The notes: generated by a model from the sequence alone, not told the origin. A stretch of 64,000 bases of DNA from Hyphomicrobiaceae bacterium (GCA_021730785.1 JAKFWF010000013.1:45488-109487), one strand, 5' to 3'; positions 1 through 8,942 are shown, counted from the stretch's first letter. A program made the numbers and translations.

Positions 1-1
1 C

Positions 2-1483
2 CTGCGCGGCGAGAGCCAGAACGTGCGGCGGATGTACCAGCGCATGATGGAGGAGGCGGCGGAAAAGCTCGAGTTCGAGCAGGCGGCGAAGTTCCGCAAC
101 CGGCTGTGGGCGCTGGCCCATGTGACCGCCGATCAGACCATCAACCCGGACGGCATCGAGGAGGCCGACGTGTTCGCCGCCCACCAGGATAGCGGGCAGA
201 CCTGCATTCAGGTGTTCTTCTTCCGCACGGGGCAGAACTGGGGCAACCGCGCCTACTTCCCGCGCGCCGACCGGTCGTTCGAGGTGGGCGACATCCTCGA
301 TAGCTTCATCGCGCAATTCTACGACGACAAGCCCGTGCCGCGCCTGATCTTGTTGTCGCACGAGGTGCCATCGCGCGCGCTGCTGGTGGAGGCGCTGTCG
401 ATCAAGGCCGAACGCAAGGTCGAGATCAGCGTGCCGCAGCGGGGCACCAAGATCGGGCTTGTCGAGCATGCGGGGCAGAATGCGCGCGAGGCGCTCGGCC
501 GCAAGCTCGCCGAGACGTCGTCGCAGACCATTCTGCTGGCAGCGCTCGCCGACCGTTTCGGGCTGGCTGCCCCGCCGCGCCGCATCGAGGTCTACGACAA
601 CAGCCACATCATGGGCACCAGCGCGGTCGGCGGCATGATCGTCGCGGGCGCGTCGGGGTTCGCCAAGAACCAGTACCGCAAGTTCAACATCAAGAGCGAG
701 GGCCTGACGCCCGGCGACGACTACGCGATGATGCGCGAGGTGCTGACCCGCCGCTTCAAGCGGGTGGCGGCGGAGTTGGCGGGTGAGGGCGAGACACCGG
801 AACAATCGAGCCCGACCTCCACCGACGGCGGCGGTATATCGAGCCGCATCGTCCAGCCGGCGACCCCGCCGACCGGTGCGCGCGGCGCCGATGCGATTGC
901 GTTCGGCGTGCTGCGCGCCGATCCCCTGTCGGCCCCGGCCGGCGCCACGGCAGCGGAGATGAACGCAGCCACCGACGATGATGACGACGACGAGGAAGGT
1001 TCCGACACCGAGGAGATGCCTTCGATCCCCGATCTGGTGCTGATCGACGGCGGCGCCGGGCAGTTGGCGGTCGCCCGCGAGGTCCTGGCCGAACTTGGTC
1101 TCACCGACCGCATTCCCCTCGTCGGCGTTGCCAAGGGGCCCGATCGCGATGCCGGGCGGGAGCACTTCCACGTGCCGGGCCGGCCGAAGTCGTTCATGCT
1201 GGAGCCGCGCGATCCGGTGCTGTACTTCGTGCAGCGGCTGCGGGACGAGGCGCACCGGTTCGCCATCGGCACGCACAAGGCCAAGCGCGCGAAGGCATTG
1301 GGCGTCAACCCACTCGACGACATCGACGGCATCGGGCCGACGCGCAAGCGGGCGCTGCTCAGCCACTTCGGCTCGGCCAAGGCGGTGTCGCGTGCCGGCA
1401 TCGAGGATCTGAAGGTGGTGCCGGGCATCTCCGCGCAGATGGCGCAGGCGATCCACGATTTCTTCAACGAGAAGAAGGGGTGA
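2..1483 (+). CDS. uvrC: UvrABC system protein C, 3' part (5' end outside window)
   Basis: UvrC makes both incisions around a DNA lesion in nucleotide excision repair, in complex with UvrB. The visible part begins in the UVR (UvrB-binding) helix pair, then shows the RNase H-like endonuclease domain with the DNSH motif (catalytic Asp) and the later [11 protein letters not shown] motif. It ends with a helix-hairpin-helix DNA-binding region ([15 protein letters not shown]). The reading frame is open to the window edge, so the GIY-YIG N-terminal nuclease domain lies upstream. An unusual insertion of about 85 residues (roughly 770-1025), with a run of six Asp followed by Glu-rich sequence, separates the FKR segment from [13 protein letters not shown]; most family members have only a short link there. 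The stop overlaps the next gene's candidate start. Confidence 0.95.
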   Translation: MRGESQNVRRMYQRMMEEAAEKLEFEQAAKFRNRLWALAHVTADQTINPDGIEEADVFAAHQDSGQTCIQVFFFRTGQNWGNRAYFPRADRSFEVGDILDSFIAQFYDDKPVPRLILLSHEVPSRALLVEALSIKAERKVEISVPQRGTKIGLVEHAGQNAREALGRKLAETSSQTILLAALADRFGLAAPPRRIEVYDNSHIMGTSAVGGMIVAGASGFAKNQYRKFNIKSEGLTPGDDYAMMREVLTRRFKRVAAELAGEGETPEQSSPTSTDGGGISSRIVQPATPPTGARGADAIAFGVLRADPLSAPAGATAAEMNAATDDDDDDEEGSDTEEMPSIPDLVLIDGGAGQLAVAREVLAELGLTDRIPLVGVAKGPDRDAGREHFHVPGRPKSFMLEPRDPVLYFVQRLRDEAHRFAIGTHKAKRAKALGVNPLDDIDGIGPTRKRALLSHFGSAKAVSRAGIEDLKVVPGISAQMAQAIHDFFNEKKG

Positions 1484-1746
1484 CGATGATAACCGCCGAC
1501 CTTGCAACTGCGCCCGCGTCGCTTGATCCGCTGATCCTCGACCTCGTCGAATGGGTCGCGCGCGAACCGCGTGCGCTCGCCGATGTCATGGATGCCTGGC
1601 GCACGTCGTGTCCACGGCTCACGGTGTGGGAGGATGCGGTCGACCGCGGGTTCGTGAAGCGCGAGGCGGCAGGTAGTGCCGGCGCAGTCGTGAGCGTGAC
1701 AGCCGCTGGCCTCGCGTTCCTCCAGCGCCATAGACGGCATGGGTGA
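1480..1746 (+). CDS. Small conserved protein of unknown function, winged-helix-like
   Basis: An 88-residue protein whose GTG start overlaps the uvrC stop; an ATG six bases later at 1486 is equally possible. The sequence ([40 protein letters not shown]) and the C-terminal [12 protein letters not shown] resemble small MarR-like winged-helix proteins that I recall from other alphaproteobacteria, but no function is established. The overlap with uvrC suggests co-transcription and translational coupling. The gene family looks real; the DNA-binding role is inference. Confidence 0.7.
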   Translation: MTMITADLATAPASLDPLILDLVEWVAREPRALADVMDAWRTSCPRLTVWEDAVDRGFVKREAAGSAGAVVSVTAAGLAFLQRHRRHG

Positions 1747-1785
1747 ATGCTCGCCAACAGGCGGCCGTCTTAACCGCGATCGGGC

Positions 1786-1864
1786 GGGCGCTGGCCGTGG
1801 GCCGCGAAACCGGTTAAGAGCACCACCAACTCAACCCACACGCCGGTGTTGTCGGCCAGCGCCC
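1786..1864. repeat. 12-bp inverted repeat before the helicase gene
   Basis: The arms GGGCGCTGGCCG (1786-1797) and CGGCCAGCGCCC (1853-1864) are perfect reverse complements separated by 55 nt, ending about 48 nt before the chosen helicase start. They could fold in the leader RNA, but no family is recognised and chance in GC-rich DNA cannot be excluded. Confidence 0.3.
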
Positions 1865-1911
1865 CTGCGCTGGCGCCGACCTTGGCCCTCCGCTTGAAAA
1901 GCCCGACCCCC

Positions 1912-3978
1912 ATGACGTTTCCAACGACCCATCCGGCACTTGCCCGTGCCCTCACCGAGCGCGACTATACCACGCCCACCGCGGTGCAGCTGGCCGTGCT
2001 CGCACCCGAAGCCGCCAAGCGCGACTTGCTGGTGTCGGCGCAGACTGGCTCCGGCAAGACCGTGGCCTTCGGCCTCGCCATGGCATCAACCCTGCTCGGC
2101 GACGCCGACAAGTTCGAGCGCGCCGCCGAGCCGCAGGCCCTCATCGTCGCGCCGACGCGGGAGCTTGCCATGCAGGTGCACCGCGAGCTCGAATGGCTCT
2201 ATGCAGCGACTGGCGCCCGCATCATCACCTGCGTCGGCGGCATGGAGCCGCGCGCCGAAGTCCGCAACCTGAAAAGCGGCGCACACATCGTGGTCGGCAC
2301 GCCCGGCCGCCTGCGTGACCATATCGACCGGGGGCGCCTCGACCTCGCCTGGCTGAAAACCGTCGTGCTGGATGAGGCCGACGAGATGCTCGACCTTGGT
2401 TTCCGCGAGGATCTTGAATTCATCCTCGACAAGACGCCGCAGGATCGCCAGACGCTGCTGTTCTCGGCGACCATGCCGCGCGAGATCGAGACGCTATGCC
2501 GCCGCTACCAGCGCGACAGCCTGCGCATAGAAACCCTGCGCCGCAACGAGCAGCATGCCGACATCGAGTATCAGGCGATTCGCGTTGCTGGCCACGACGT
2601 CGAGAACGCGGTCGTCAACACGCTGCGGTTCCATGAATCGCGCGCGACGTTGGTGTTCTGTGCGACGCGTGAGGCTGTGAAGCGCCTGCACGCGCGCCTG
2701 CTCGATCGCGGGTTCTCGGCCGTGGCGCTGTCGGGCGAACTGACCCAGGCCGAGCGCACGAGCGCGCTGCAATCTTTGCGCGACGGGCGCGCCCGCGTGC
2801 TCGTCGCAACCGACGTCGCAGCCCGCGGGCTCGACCTGCCTGACCTCGCCCTCGTCATCCACGCCGACCTGCCCAACGACGGCGAGACGCTGCTGCATCG
2901 CTCCGGCCGGACGGGGCGCGCGGGCAAGAAGGGCCTGTGCATTCTGATCGTGCCGTATAACAAGCGCCGCAAGGCCGAGACGCTGCTGGCCGCCGCCAAG
3001 CTCACCGTCACCTGGGCCAAGGCGCCGGCGGCCGACGAGATCCGCGCCCGCGACCAGGAACGGTTCCTGGCCGATGCCGTGTTCACCGACGGGGTGAGCG
3101 ACGAGGAGCGCGCGCTGGCAGCGGCGCTCCAGGCCGCGCGCACGGCTGATGAGATCGCGGTTGCGCTCGTGCGCTTGCACCGCGCTCAGCTGCCGGCACC
3201 GGAGGACCTCGCCGAGGATGCCGGCCCACCGCGGCGCGATGGCACCGCCCGCCACGGTGCGGATCGCTTCGAGCGTCCAACAGGTGACAACGTGCGCGGG
3301 TTCCGCGCGCGCGATTCAGCCACGCCCGAGCGGGAGCGCGCGTTCAAGCCGCGCAGCGAGGATGGCACGCCAGCTGCGCAGCGCGAGCGGGGACCTGAAC
3401 GCCGCGAGCGGACCGAGCGCCCCGACGGTCGCCAGTGGACCTGGTTCCAGCTCAACATCGGTCGCGAGCGCAATGCCGATCCACGCTGGCTGCTGCCGCT
3501 GATCTGCCGCGCGGGTGACGTGACCAAGACCGAGATCGGCCTGATCAAGATCGATGACCGCGATACGCGGTTCCAGATTCTGGCCGAGGTGGCCGACAAG
3601 TTCGCTGCCACCGCGCGCTCGAACAAGACCAAGGAAGGACATATCAGCCGGGTCGGCGAGACGGCGATCGAGGCGGCGCCTGTGGTGGCTGTCGATATCC
3701 CGGCGGCACCGAAGCCTGACTTCGTCAAGCCGAAGCCGCCGCGTGATCCATCGGCCCGTGGTTTCGTCGCGCGCGATCCAGACCGTGATCTTGCAGCCAA
3801 GCCGAAGTCCAAGCCGCCGTGGAAGGATCGCGCTGGCGCGAAACCAAAGAGCGGCTACGTCGCCCGCACGACCCCGTCCGCCGGCAAGGATGCGCGCAAC
3901 CCGAGCCCGATGCCGAAGGGTGGCAAGCCGGCGTCCAAGTACGCGTTCAAGAAGAAGCACCGCGCGCTGGCAAAGTAA
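1912..3978 (+). CDS. DEAD-box RNA helicase with DbpA-type RNA-binding domain
   Basis: An ATP-dependent RNA helicase of about 688 residues. The core shows AQTGSGKT (motif I), PTRELA, TPGR, DEAD (motif II), SAT (motif III), VATDVAARGLD and HRSGRTGRAG (motif VI). After the helicase core there is a charged Arg-rich linker, then a DbpA-like RNA-binding fold (WTWFQLNIGRERNADPRWLLPLICRAGDV...). The tail is Lys/Pro-rich and basic. DbpA/CsdA-type proteins remodel rRNA during ribosome assembly. I chose the ATG at 1912; an in-frame GTG at 1846 would add 22 residues not typical of the family. The gene stands alone, with an inverted repeat in its leader. Confidence 0.9.
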   Translation: MTFPTTHPALARALTERDYTTPTAVQLAVLAPEAAKRDLLVSAQTGSGKTVAFGLAMASTLLGDADKFERAAEPQALIVAPTRELAMQVHRELEWLYAATGARIITCVGGMEPRAEVRNLKSGAHIVVGTPGRLRDHIDRGRLDLAWLKTVVLDEADEMLDLGFREDLEFILDKTPQDRQTLLFSATMPREIETLCRRYQRDSLRIETLRRNEQHADIEYQAIRVAGHDVENAVVNTLRFHESRATLVFCATREAVKRLHARLLDRGFSAVALSGELTQAERTSALQSLRDGRARVLVATDVAARGLDLPDLALVIHADLPNDGETLLHRSGRTGRAGKKGLCILIVPYNKRRKAETLLAAAKLTVTWAKAPAADEIRARDQERFLADAVFTDGVSDEERALAAALQAARTADEIAVALVRLHRAQLPAPEDLAEDAGPPRRDGTARHGADRFERPTGDNVRGFRARDSATPERERAFKPRSEDGTPAAQRERGPERRERTERPDGRQWTWFQLNIGRERNADPRWLLPLICRAGDVTKTEIGLIKIDDRDTRFQILAEVADKFAATARSNKTKEGHISRVGETAIEAAPVVAVDIPAAPKPDFVKPKPPRDPSARGFVARDPDRDLAAKPKSKPPWKDRAGAKPKSGYVARTTPSAGKDARNPSPMPKGGKPASKYAFKKKHRALAK

Positions 3979-4091
3979 GGCGAGGGCTCTGCCTTCGACC
4001 GGCCATTGGCCTGAGGCCCTTGGAACCCCGCTTGAAGGCGGGGCCAGGGGCGAACCTCTCGCACCACGCGAGCAAACGACAGGATGATCTC

Positions 4092-5261
4092 ATGCCGTTG
4101 CGCATCACCGATGTCCGCGAAGTGACGAAGCCGATCTCATCGCCAATCCGCAACGCCTACATCGACTTCACCAAGATGACGACGAGCCTGGTCGCGGTTC
4201 GCACCAACGTGATGCGCGATGGCAAGCCGGTGGTCGGCTACGGCTTTAACTCGAATGGTCGTTATGGCCAGGGCGGGCTGATCCGCGAACGCTTTGCGCC
4301 GCGCCTGCTGGCAGCCGATCCCAAAACGCTGCTGGACGCGACCGGCGACAACCTCGATCCCGACCGGGTGTGGGCCGCCATGATGGCGAACGAGAAGCCG
4401 GGCGGACACGGCGAGCGCTCGGTCGCAGTCGGTACGCTCGACATGGCGGTATGGGATGCGGTGGCAAAGATCGCCGGCAAGCCGCTGTTCCGGCTGCTTG
4501 CTGAACGGCACAAGCGCAAGGCTGATCCCCGTGTATTCGTCTATGCGGCGGGCGGCTACTACTATCCGGGCAAGGACAATAGTGCGCTGTGCCGCGAAAT
4601 GCGCAGCTACCTGGATCGCGGTTACACGGTCGTGAAGATGAAGATCGGCGGCGCGTCGCTCGCCGAGGACAGGAGCCGTATCGAAGCCGTGCTGGGCGAG
4701 ATCGGATCGCAGGCCCGCCTCGCCGTCGACGCCAACGGCCGCTTCGATCTGGAAACCGCGATTGCTTACGCGAAGATGCTGCGCGACTACCGACTGTTCT
4801 GGTACGAGGAGGCGGGCGATCCGCTCGACTACCGCCTGCAGGCACAACTGGCCGACTTCTATCCTGGTCCCATGGCGACGGGGGAAAATCTGTTCAGCCA
4901 CCAGGACGCAAAGAACCTCATCATCTACGGCGGCATGCGACCCGACCGCGATTGGCTGCAGTTCGACTGCGCGCTGTCCTATGGCCTGTGCGAATACCAA
5001 CGCACGCTGGGAGTACTGGCGACGCACGGCTGGTCGCCGGCACGCTGCATTCCCCACGGCGGACACCAGATGTCGCTCAACATCGCAGCCGGCCTCAGTC
5101 TCGGCGGCAACGAGAGCTATCCCGATTTGTTCCAGCCCTACGGCGGCTTTCCCGACGGCGTGAAGGTCATCGACGGGCATATCACCATGCCCGATCTCCC
5201 CGGCATCGGCTTCGAGGGCAAGAGCGATCTCGCAGCCGAAATGCAGGCCTTGGGTGGCTGA
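4092..5261 (+). CDS. tarD: D(-)-tartrate dehydratase (enolase superfamily)
   Basis: A 389-residue Mg2+-dependent sugar-acid dehydratase that should convert D-tartrate to oxaloacetate. It aligns by eye almost gap-free with Bradyrhizobium TarD as I recall it, and the catalytic set falls at the same numbering: KxK at K182/K184, metal ligands D213, E239 and E265, and His322 within PHGGH. The N terminus ITDVREVTKPISSPIRNAYIDFTKMT is characteristic of this subgroup. The start at 4092 is the only one giving this N terminus. The RuBisCO-like and cupin genes downstream on the same strand suggest a sugar-acid catabolic neighbourhood, although the 182-nt gap means co-transcription is not proven. Confidence 0.92.
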   Translation: MPLRITDVREVTKPISSPIRNAYIDFTKMTTSLVAVRTNVMRDGKPVVGYGFNSNGRYGQGGLIRERFAPRLLAADPKTLLDATGDNLDPDRVWAAMMANEKPGGHGERSVAVGTLDMAVWDAVAKIAGKPLFRLLAERHKRKADPRVFVYAAGGYYYPGKDNSALCREMRSYLDRGYTVVKMKIGGASLAEDRSRIEAVLGEIGSQARLAVDANGRFDLETAIAYAKMLRDYRLFWYEEAGDPLDYRLQAQLADFYPGPMATGENLFSHQDAKNLIIYGGMRPDRDWLQFDCALSYGLCEYQRTLGVLATHGWSPARCIPHGGHQMSLNIAAGLSLGGNESYPDLFQPYGGFPDGVKVIDGHITMPDLPGIGFEGKSDLAAEMQALGG

Positions 5262-5443
5262 GTACGGGTGCGGCGCGGCGGCAACCTCGGCGCGGGGTTA
5301 ACCGCCTGTGCGTCCGTGTTGCCTTGACGTTTAGGTGGCCGACCGGGCAGACCACATGGAGTGAGGCCGTGAGCCCGCAGTGGCGGGTGTGCGGTGGGGG
5401 AGCAGTCCGGCGCACCTGCGCCGCCTTGCCATAGGGGAATGAC
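5262..5443 (+). promoter_or_regulatory. GC-rich, hairpin-forming leader before the RuBisCO-like gene
   Basis: The 182-nt gap between tarD and the RuBisCO-like gene holds short stems (CCCGC-AGTG-GCGGG near 5378-5391 and GGCGC-ACCT-GCGCC near 5411-5424), plus blocks such as CCGACCGGGCA, ACCACATGGAGTG and GGGGGAGC that look like conserved unpaired RNA segments. No riboswitch class could be assigned by eye. An AGGGGAA ribosome-binding site lies near its end. Confidence 0.35.
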
Positions 5444-6595
5444 GTGCAAAAGCTGATGCCCGGAGCGCAGTTGCACGGCGAGCGTCTCGACATCGAGGCG
5501 GGCCGTCTGCGCGTCACCTACCTCGTGCGGTCGGAAGCGGGTGCGATAGAGGCGCGGGCGCGGGCCATCGCCGTGGAGCAAAGTGTCGAACTGCCGGTCG
5601 AGGCGATCGACGACGCGCGCATACGGGACGAGATCGTCGGTGAAGTCGTCGATATCAACGAGCGCGGCGCTGGCGTATTCGAAGTTGCGATCGCGCTGGC
5701 GCAAGCGACCATGCCGCCCGAACCCGGACAGTTCCTCAACATGCTGTTTGGCAATACGTCGCTGCACGACGACGTCACGTTGCACGATGTCGAGGTGCCG
5801 CCCGGCTATCTCGCACGGTTCGGTGGACCAGCGGTCGGGCTCGACGGCCTGCGGGCGCTGGTTGGCGCCGAGGGCCGGGCGCTGACGGCGACCGCCTTGA
5901 AGCCGCAAGGATTGCCGGCCACTGAACTGGCGCGCCTGGCGAGCGCGGCTGCACGCGGTGGCATCGACATCATCAAGGACGACCACGGGCTCGCCGACCA
6001 GACGTACAGCCCGTTCGCGGAACGGGTCGCGGCCTGCGCGAAGGCTGTCGCCGCATCCAACCGCGCGAGCGGTCGCCGGGCTGCCTATGCGCCGAGCTTG
6101 TCGGGTTCGCTCGACCAACTGCGCGCACAAATCGCGATTGCCCGCGACCATGGCGTCAAGGTGGCCTTGATCGCGCCGATGGTGGTTGGACTGCCAGCCT
6201 TCCACACGCTCGCGCGGGAGGCCGGCAATATGGCTTTCCTCGCCCATCCCTCGCTTGGGGGTGCGAGCCGTATCGCCCCGCCGCTGCTGCTTGGCCGCAT
6301 CTTTCGCATGTTCGGCGCCGATGCGACGATCTTCCCGAACTATGGCGGGCGGTTCTCCTACAGCCAGCAGACCTGCCGCGACATCGCTGTTGCCGCCACT
6401 GCATCATGGAACGGGATCGCGGCCAGCGTGCCGACGCCAGCCGGCGGCATGAGCCTCGATCGGGTCGACGAGATGCTGGCGTTTTACGGCCGCGACTGTA
6501 TGCTGCTGATCGGCGGCAACCTACTGATCAACCGCGATCGCATTGCTGAAGCGGCCGCCAGCTTCGCCGACAAGGTCGCCCGCCATGGCCACTGA
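5444..6595 (+). CDS. RuBisCO-like protein (form IV)
   Basis: A 383-residue member of the RuBisCO large-subunit superfamily that should not fix CO2. TALKPQGLP (K153) matches the first active-site Lys and GGIDIIKDDHG (K178, D180) matches the carbamylated-Lys/metal motif. The normal Glu after the Asp is His (H181), and the loop-6 Lys region reads FPNYGGRFSYSQQ, without the lysine. Form IV proteins enolise or decarboxylate phosphorylated sugar acids or thio-sugars; the substrate here is unknown. The GTG start is supported by AGGGGAA eight bases upstream. The gene overlaps the downstream cupin gene by 11 nt, so the two are coupled; with tarD next door, a carbohydrate-acid role is inferred. Confidence 0.85.
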   Translation: MQKLMPGAQLHGERLDIEAGRLRVTYLVRSEAGAIEARARAIAVEQSVELPVEAIDDARIRDEIVGEVVDINERGAGVFEVAIALAQATMPPEPGQFLNMLFGNTSLHDDVTLHDVEVPPGYLARFGGPAVGLDGLRALVGAEGRALTATALKPQGLPATELARLASAAARGGIDIIKDDHGLADQTYSPFAERVAACAKAVAASNRASGRRAAYAPSLSGSLDQLRAQIAIARDHGVKVALIAPMVVGLPAFHTLAREAGNMAFLAHPSLGGASRIAPPLLLGRIFRMFGADATIFPNYGGRFSYSQQTCRDIAVAATASWNGIAASVPTPAGGMSLDRVDEMLAFYGRDCMLLIGGNLLINRDRIAEAAASFADKVARHGH

Positions 6596-7064
6596 CAAGT
6601 CGCATTCGCCGGCAGACAAGCCACCGAACTTCCGGCCGGCCCTGACGCCAGGGCGCTGGGATGCAACCGCCGTTCACGCCTACAAGGACGAGGGCGCCGC
6701 CCCGTTCAAGGACGTGACGCGGCAGGTGCTGTTCGCCGATCCCGCAATGGCTGCCGAGTGGCGCTATTTCGAAGTCGCGAGCGGCGGGCATTCGACGCTG
6801 GAGCGGCACGAGCATGTGCACGCGGTCATGGTGCATCGCGGGCGCGGGCGCTGCATGGTCGGAGCGGAGATCCGCGACATCGCGTCCGGCGATCTGGTGT
6901 ACGTGCCGGCCATGACTTGGCACCAGTTCCGCGCGACGAGCGATGAGCCGCTCGGCTTCCTCTGCCTCGTCAATGCCGCGCGCGACAAGCCCCAGCTGCC
7001 GACCGCGAAGGAACTGGCCGCGCTGAAGCGCGATCGGACGGTGGCAGCCTTCGTCCGGACCTGA
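6585..7064 (+). CDS. Cupin-domain protein coupled to the RuBisCO-like gene
   Basis: A 159-residue single-domain cupin. The metal-binding first motif is seen as GGHSTLERHEHVHAVMVHRGRG and the second as GDLVYVPAMTWHQFRA, giving several His ligands typical of a small beta-barrel dioxygenase, isomerase or sensor. The ATG at 6585 lies inside the end of the preceding gene, which implies coordinated expression. Its partner suggests it acts on, or protects, the same sugar-phosphate intermediate. This pairing is the best clue to function; the reaction is unknown. Confidence 0.8.
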   Translation: MATDKSHSPADKPPNFRPALTPGRWDATAVHAYKDEGAAPFKDVTRQVLFADPAMAAEWRYFEVASGGHSTLERHEHVHAVMVHRGRGRCMVGAEIRDIASGDLVYVPAMTWHQFRATSDEPLGFLCLVNAARDKPQLPTAKELAALKRDRTVAAFVRT

Positions 7065-7075
7065 CGATCGCAGCC

Positions 7076-7450
7076 CTACTTCGGCAGTTCAACGACCATC
7101 GTCGCGCCGTCGTAACCCTTGGGCTTGTGACGCGCGCGCACGGTCACGCGGGTGATGCCCGGCGGCACGACGACGTTGTCGAGTTCGCGGGTGAACGGCT
7201 GTTCGTCGTCGTGCGGGTGCAGCAGAACGCGGGTGCCAAGCACCGTGCCGTCGGGTGCCAGTACCTCGAACGCGTCGGCATAGTGGCTCCAACCGGTATC
7301 GACGCTTTTGATGGTCACATCGAAGGCGTACGTCGCCCCGGTCTTGCGTACGGCGACCTTGATGACGTCGGCTTCGCCGGCCAGGGCGCCGAATGCAGTC
7401 CACAGCAGGTGGCAGAGCACGGCGAAGGTGGTGAATGCGGCCTTTGGCAT
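7076..7450 (-). CDS. Small secreted protein of unknown function
   Basis: A 124-residue protein with an N-terminal hydrophobic signal (AAFTTFAVLCHLLWTAFGALA) followed by a beta-rich domain. The pattern DVTIKSVDTGWSHYADAFEVLAPDGTVLGTRVLLHPHDDEQPFTRELDNVVVPPGITRVTVRARH resembles small periplasmic immunoglobulin-like proteins. GGAGG lies six bases before the ATG and fixes the start; an upstream extension lacks a ribosome-binding site. The gene converges with the cupin gene, 11 nt apart. Export is well supported, function is not known. Confidence 0.72.
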   Translation of the reverse strand: MPKAAFTTFAVLCHLLWTAFGALAGEADVIKVAVRKTGATYAFDVTIKSVDTGWSHYADAFEVLAPDGTVLGTRVLLHPHDDEQPFTRELDNVVVPPGITRVTVRARHKPKGYDGATMVVELPK

Positions 7451-7638
7451 GGGTCCTCCATTTGTTGCGCCGGTTGGTGCCAGGGGGCTGCAGCCGTCTA
7501 TCGCCCGGGAGAAAAGGGGATGCAAACACTCGTTCGATTTGCCGTGCCGATGATCCAGATAACTCCGGGGCTTGCTCCGCCGCCTGCCGCTGCTATGACG
7601 GGGCAGCACCGACGTTTGGGTGACCCGAGGGGTAAGTC

Positions 7639-8553
7639 ATGGAACTCGATTTTCATACGCTCGACGTGTTCACCGACCGGCGCTTTGCCGGCAATCCGCT
7701 GGCCGTGGTGCACGGCGCCGATGGCCTCGATACGGCTGCCATGCAGACCATCACGCGCGAGTTCAACGTGTCTGAGACCGTGTTCGTGATGAAGGCGGAC
7801 AACCCGACCCACTCGGCCAAGATCCGCATCTTTACACCCGCTTCCGAGTTGCCGTTCGCAGGCCACCCGACGGTCGGCACCGCCGTGCTGCTGGCTGAAC
7901 TGCGCGCCGGCGTCGTGACCGGCGACATGGACAGCCTTGTCGTGCTCGAAGAAAAGATCGGCACCGTGCGCGTGGGCGTGAAGTTGCGCAAAGGTAGCGC
8001 TGCCTTCGCTGAGTTCGATGCACCGAAGTTGCCAGAGGCCGGTGGACCAGCGCCAGCCACCGATCTGCTGGCGGCAGCGGTCGGGCTCGAACCATCGGAA
8101 ACGGGCTTTGCCAACCATCGCCCGTCGCGGTTCTCAGCCGGCGTACCGTATGTGTTCCTACCCGTCGCATCGCTGGCGGCGGTCGCCCGCGCGGACGTGC
8201 GCGCTGATCAATGGGCCGATGCCTTCGGCGGGCCCAGGGCCGGTAACATCGTCGTCTATTGCCGCGAAACCATCTCCTCTTCGTCGGCCTTTCACGCGCG
8301 GGTCTTCTTTCCCGGTGCGGGTGTCGTCGAAGACCCGGCGACCGGCTCGGCGGCGGCAGCGTTTGCCGGCGTGGTCCACCACTTCGATGGCTTGCGCGAC
8401 GGCAGCTACCGGCAAGTGATCGAGCAGGGCTTCGAAATGGGCCGCCCCAGCCACATCATCCTCGGCATGGAGGTGGCAGGTGCCAGGCTCACCAACGTGC
8501 GGATCGGCGGCAGTGCCGTGCGGGTCACCGCGGGCAAGATCAGGGTGAAGTGA
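7639..8553 (+). CDS. PhzF-family isomerase/epimerase-like protein
   Basis: A 304-residue protein of the PhzF (phenazine biosynthesis/diaminopimelate epimerase fold) family. It shows the N-terminal DVFTDRRFAGNPLAVV signature, the catalytic-Glu segment EFNVSETVFV, the FTPASELPFAGHPTVGTA motif and, in the second half, VEDPATGSAAAAFAG. Family members catalyse isomerisations of small hydroxylated substrates, and most bacterial copies have no assigned substrate. No phenazine genes are nearby, so phenazine synthesis should not be inferred. GAGGGG lies just upstream of the ATG. Confidence 0.88.
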   Translation: MELDFHTLDVFTDRRFAGNPLAVVHGADGLDTAAMQTITREFNVSETVFVMKADNPTHSAKIRIFTPASELPFAGHPTVGTAVLLAELRAGVVTGDMDSLVVLEEKIGTVRVGVKLRKGSAAFAEFDAPKLPEAGGPAPATDLLAAAVGLEPSETGFANHRPSRFSAGVPYVFLPVASLAAVARADVRADQWADAFGGPRAGNIVVYCRETISSSSAFHARVFFPGAGVVEDPATGSAAAAFAGVVHHFDGLRDGSYRQVIEQGFEMGRPSHIILGMEVAGARLTNVRIGGSAVRVTAGKIRVK

Positions 8554-8942
8554 GGGTGGTGGGGGGAGCGGTAGAATTCCGCTCGGTCTTCAGGAAATTG
8601 GTCGGCCGGTCAGGGTGCGAGGGTAGCGATGGCAGCGCGCCCTATCCACCCCTTGCAATTTCTTAGTGATTTGGGCTTTATCTCACCCCAGAAGTTCAAA
8701 GACACCCGAGTTGACCCAAGTCCATGCGCTCCGCCACCGCATCGATCCGCAGCCTCGGAGCGCCACTTGCGCCCCTCGCGGATCTGCGCGCACGCGCCCT
8801 CCTTCTGCTTACCAGCCCCTGATCATCGACAGTCCGGGCCCATTGGCCGCGGGCGGGTGCTCAGGGGAAACGAACATAAAAACCGACTGTAACGGAAACC
8901 CCGGCAGCCGCAGGCGCCGCTGATCCAAACGGACCGCATCCA
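8554..8942 (+). promoter_or_regulatory. leuA upstream region with promoter-like element
   Basis: The 389-nt gap between the PhzF gene and leuA carries the leader peptide described separately. About 50-90 nt before the leader there is a possible promoter: TTGCAA near 8655, then about 17 nt, then a TTTATC-like element. After the leader stop there are GC-rich stems and an A-rich stretch. Nothing else is recognised. Confidence 0.35.
8724..8822 (+). CDS. Leu-rich leader peptide upstream of leuA (candidate attenuator)
   Basis: A 32-residue open frame (MRSATASIRSLGAPLAPL then ADLRARALLLLTSP) ends 120 nt before leuA. It has eight leucines, four of them consecutive just before the stop (codons CTC CTT CTG CTT). 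This matches the established logic of amino-acid operon attenuation, where ribosome stalling at Leu codons controls downstream folding. Short complementary blocks (ACAGTC near 8829, GACTGT near 8885) and a GGCC-CATT-GGCC stem follow. No strong T-run terminator is visible, so the mechanism is inferred. Confidence 0.55.
   Translation: MRSATASIRSLGAPLAPLADLRARALLLLTSP

Noticed and set aside
721..1740. Minus-strand open frame of 339 codons
   Set aside because: Antisense to uvrC and the following gene; Ser/Arg/Pro-rich composition typical of shadow frames.
4137..5180. Minus-strand open frame of 347 codons
   Set aside because: Antisense to tarD, whose catalytic residues are all in register on the + strand.
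7639..8553. Phenazine biosynthesis
   Set aside because: PhzF-fold proteins are widespread and no other phz gene is present, so only a family-level call is justified.
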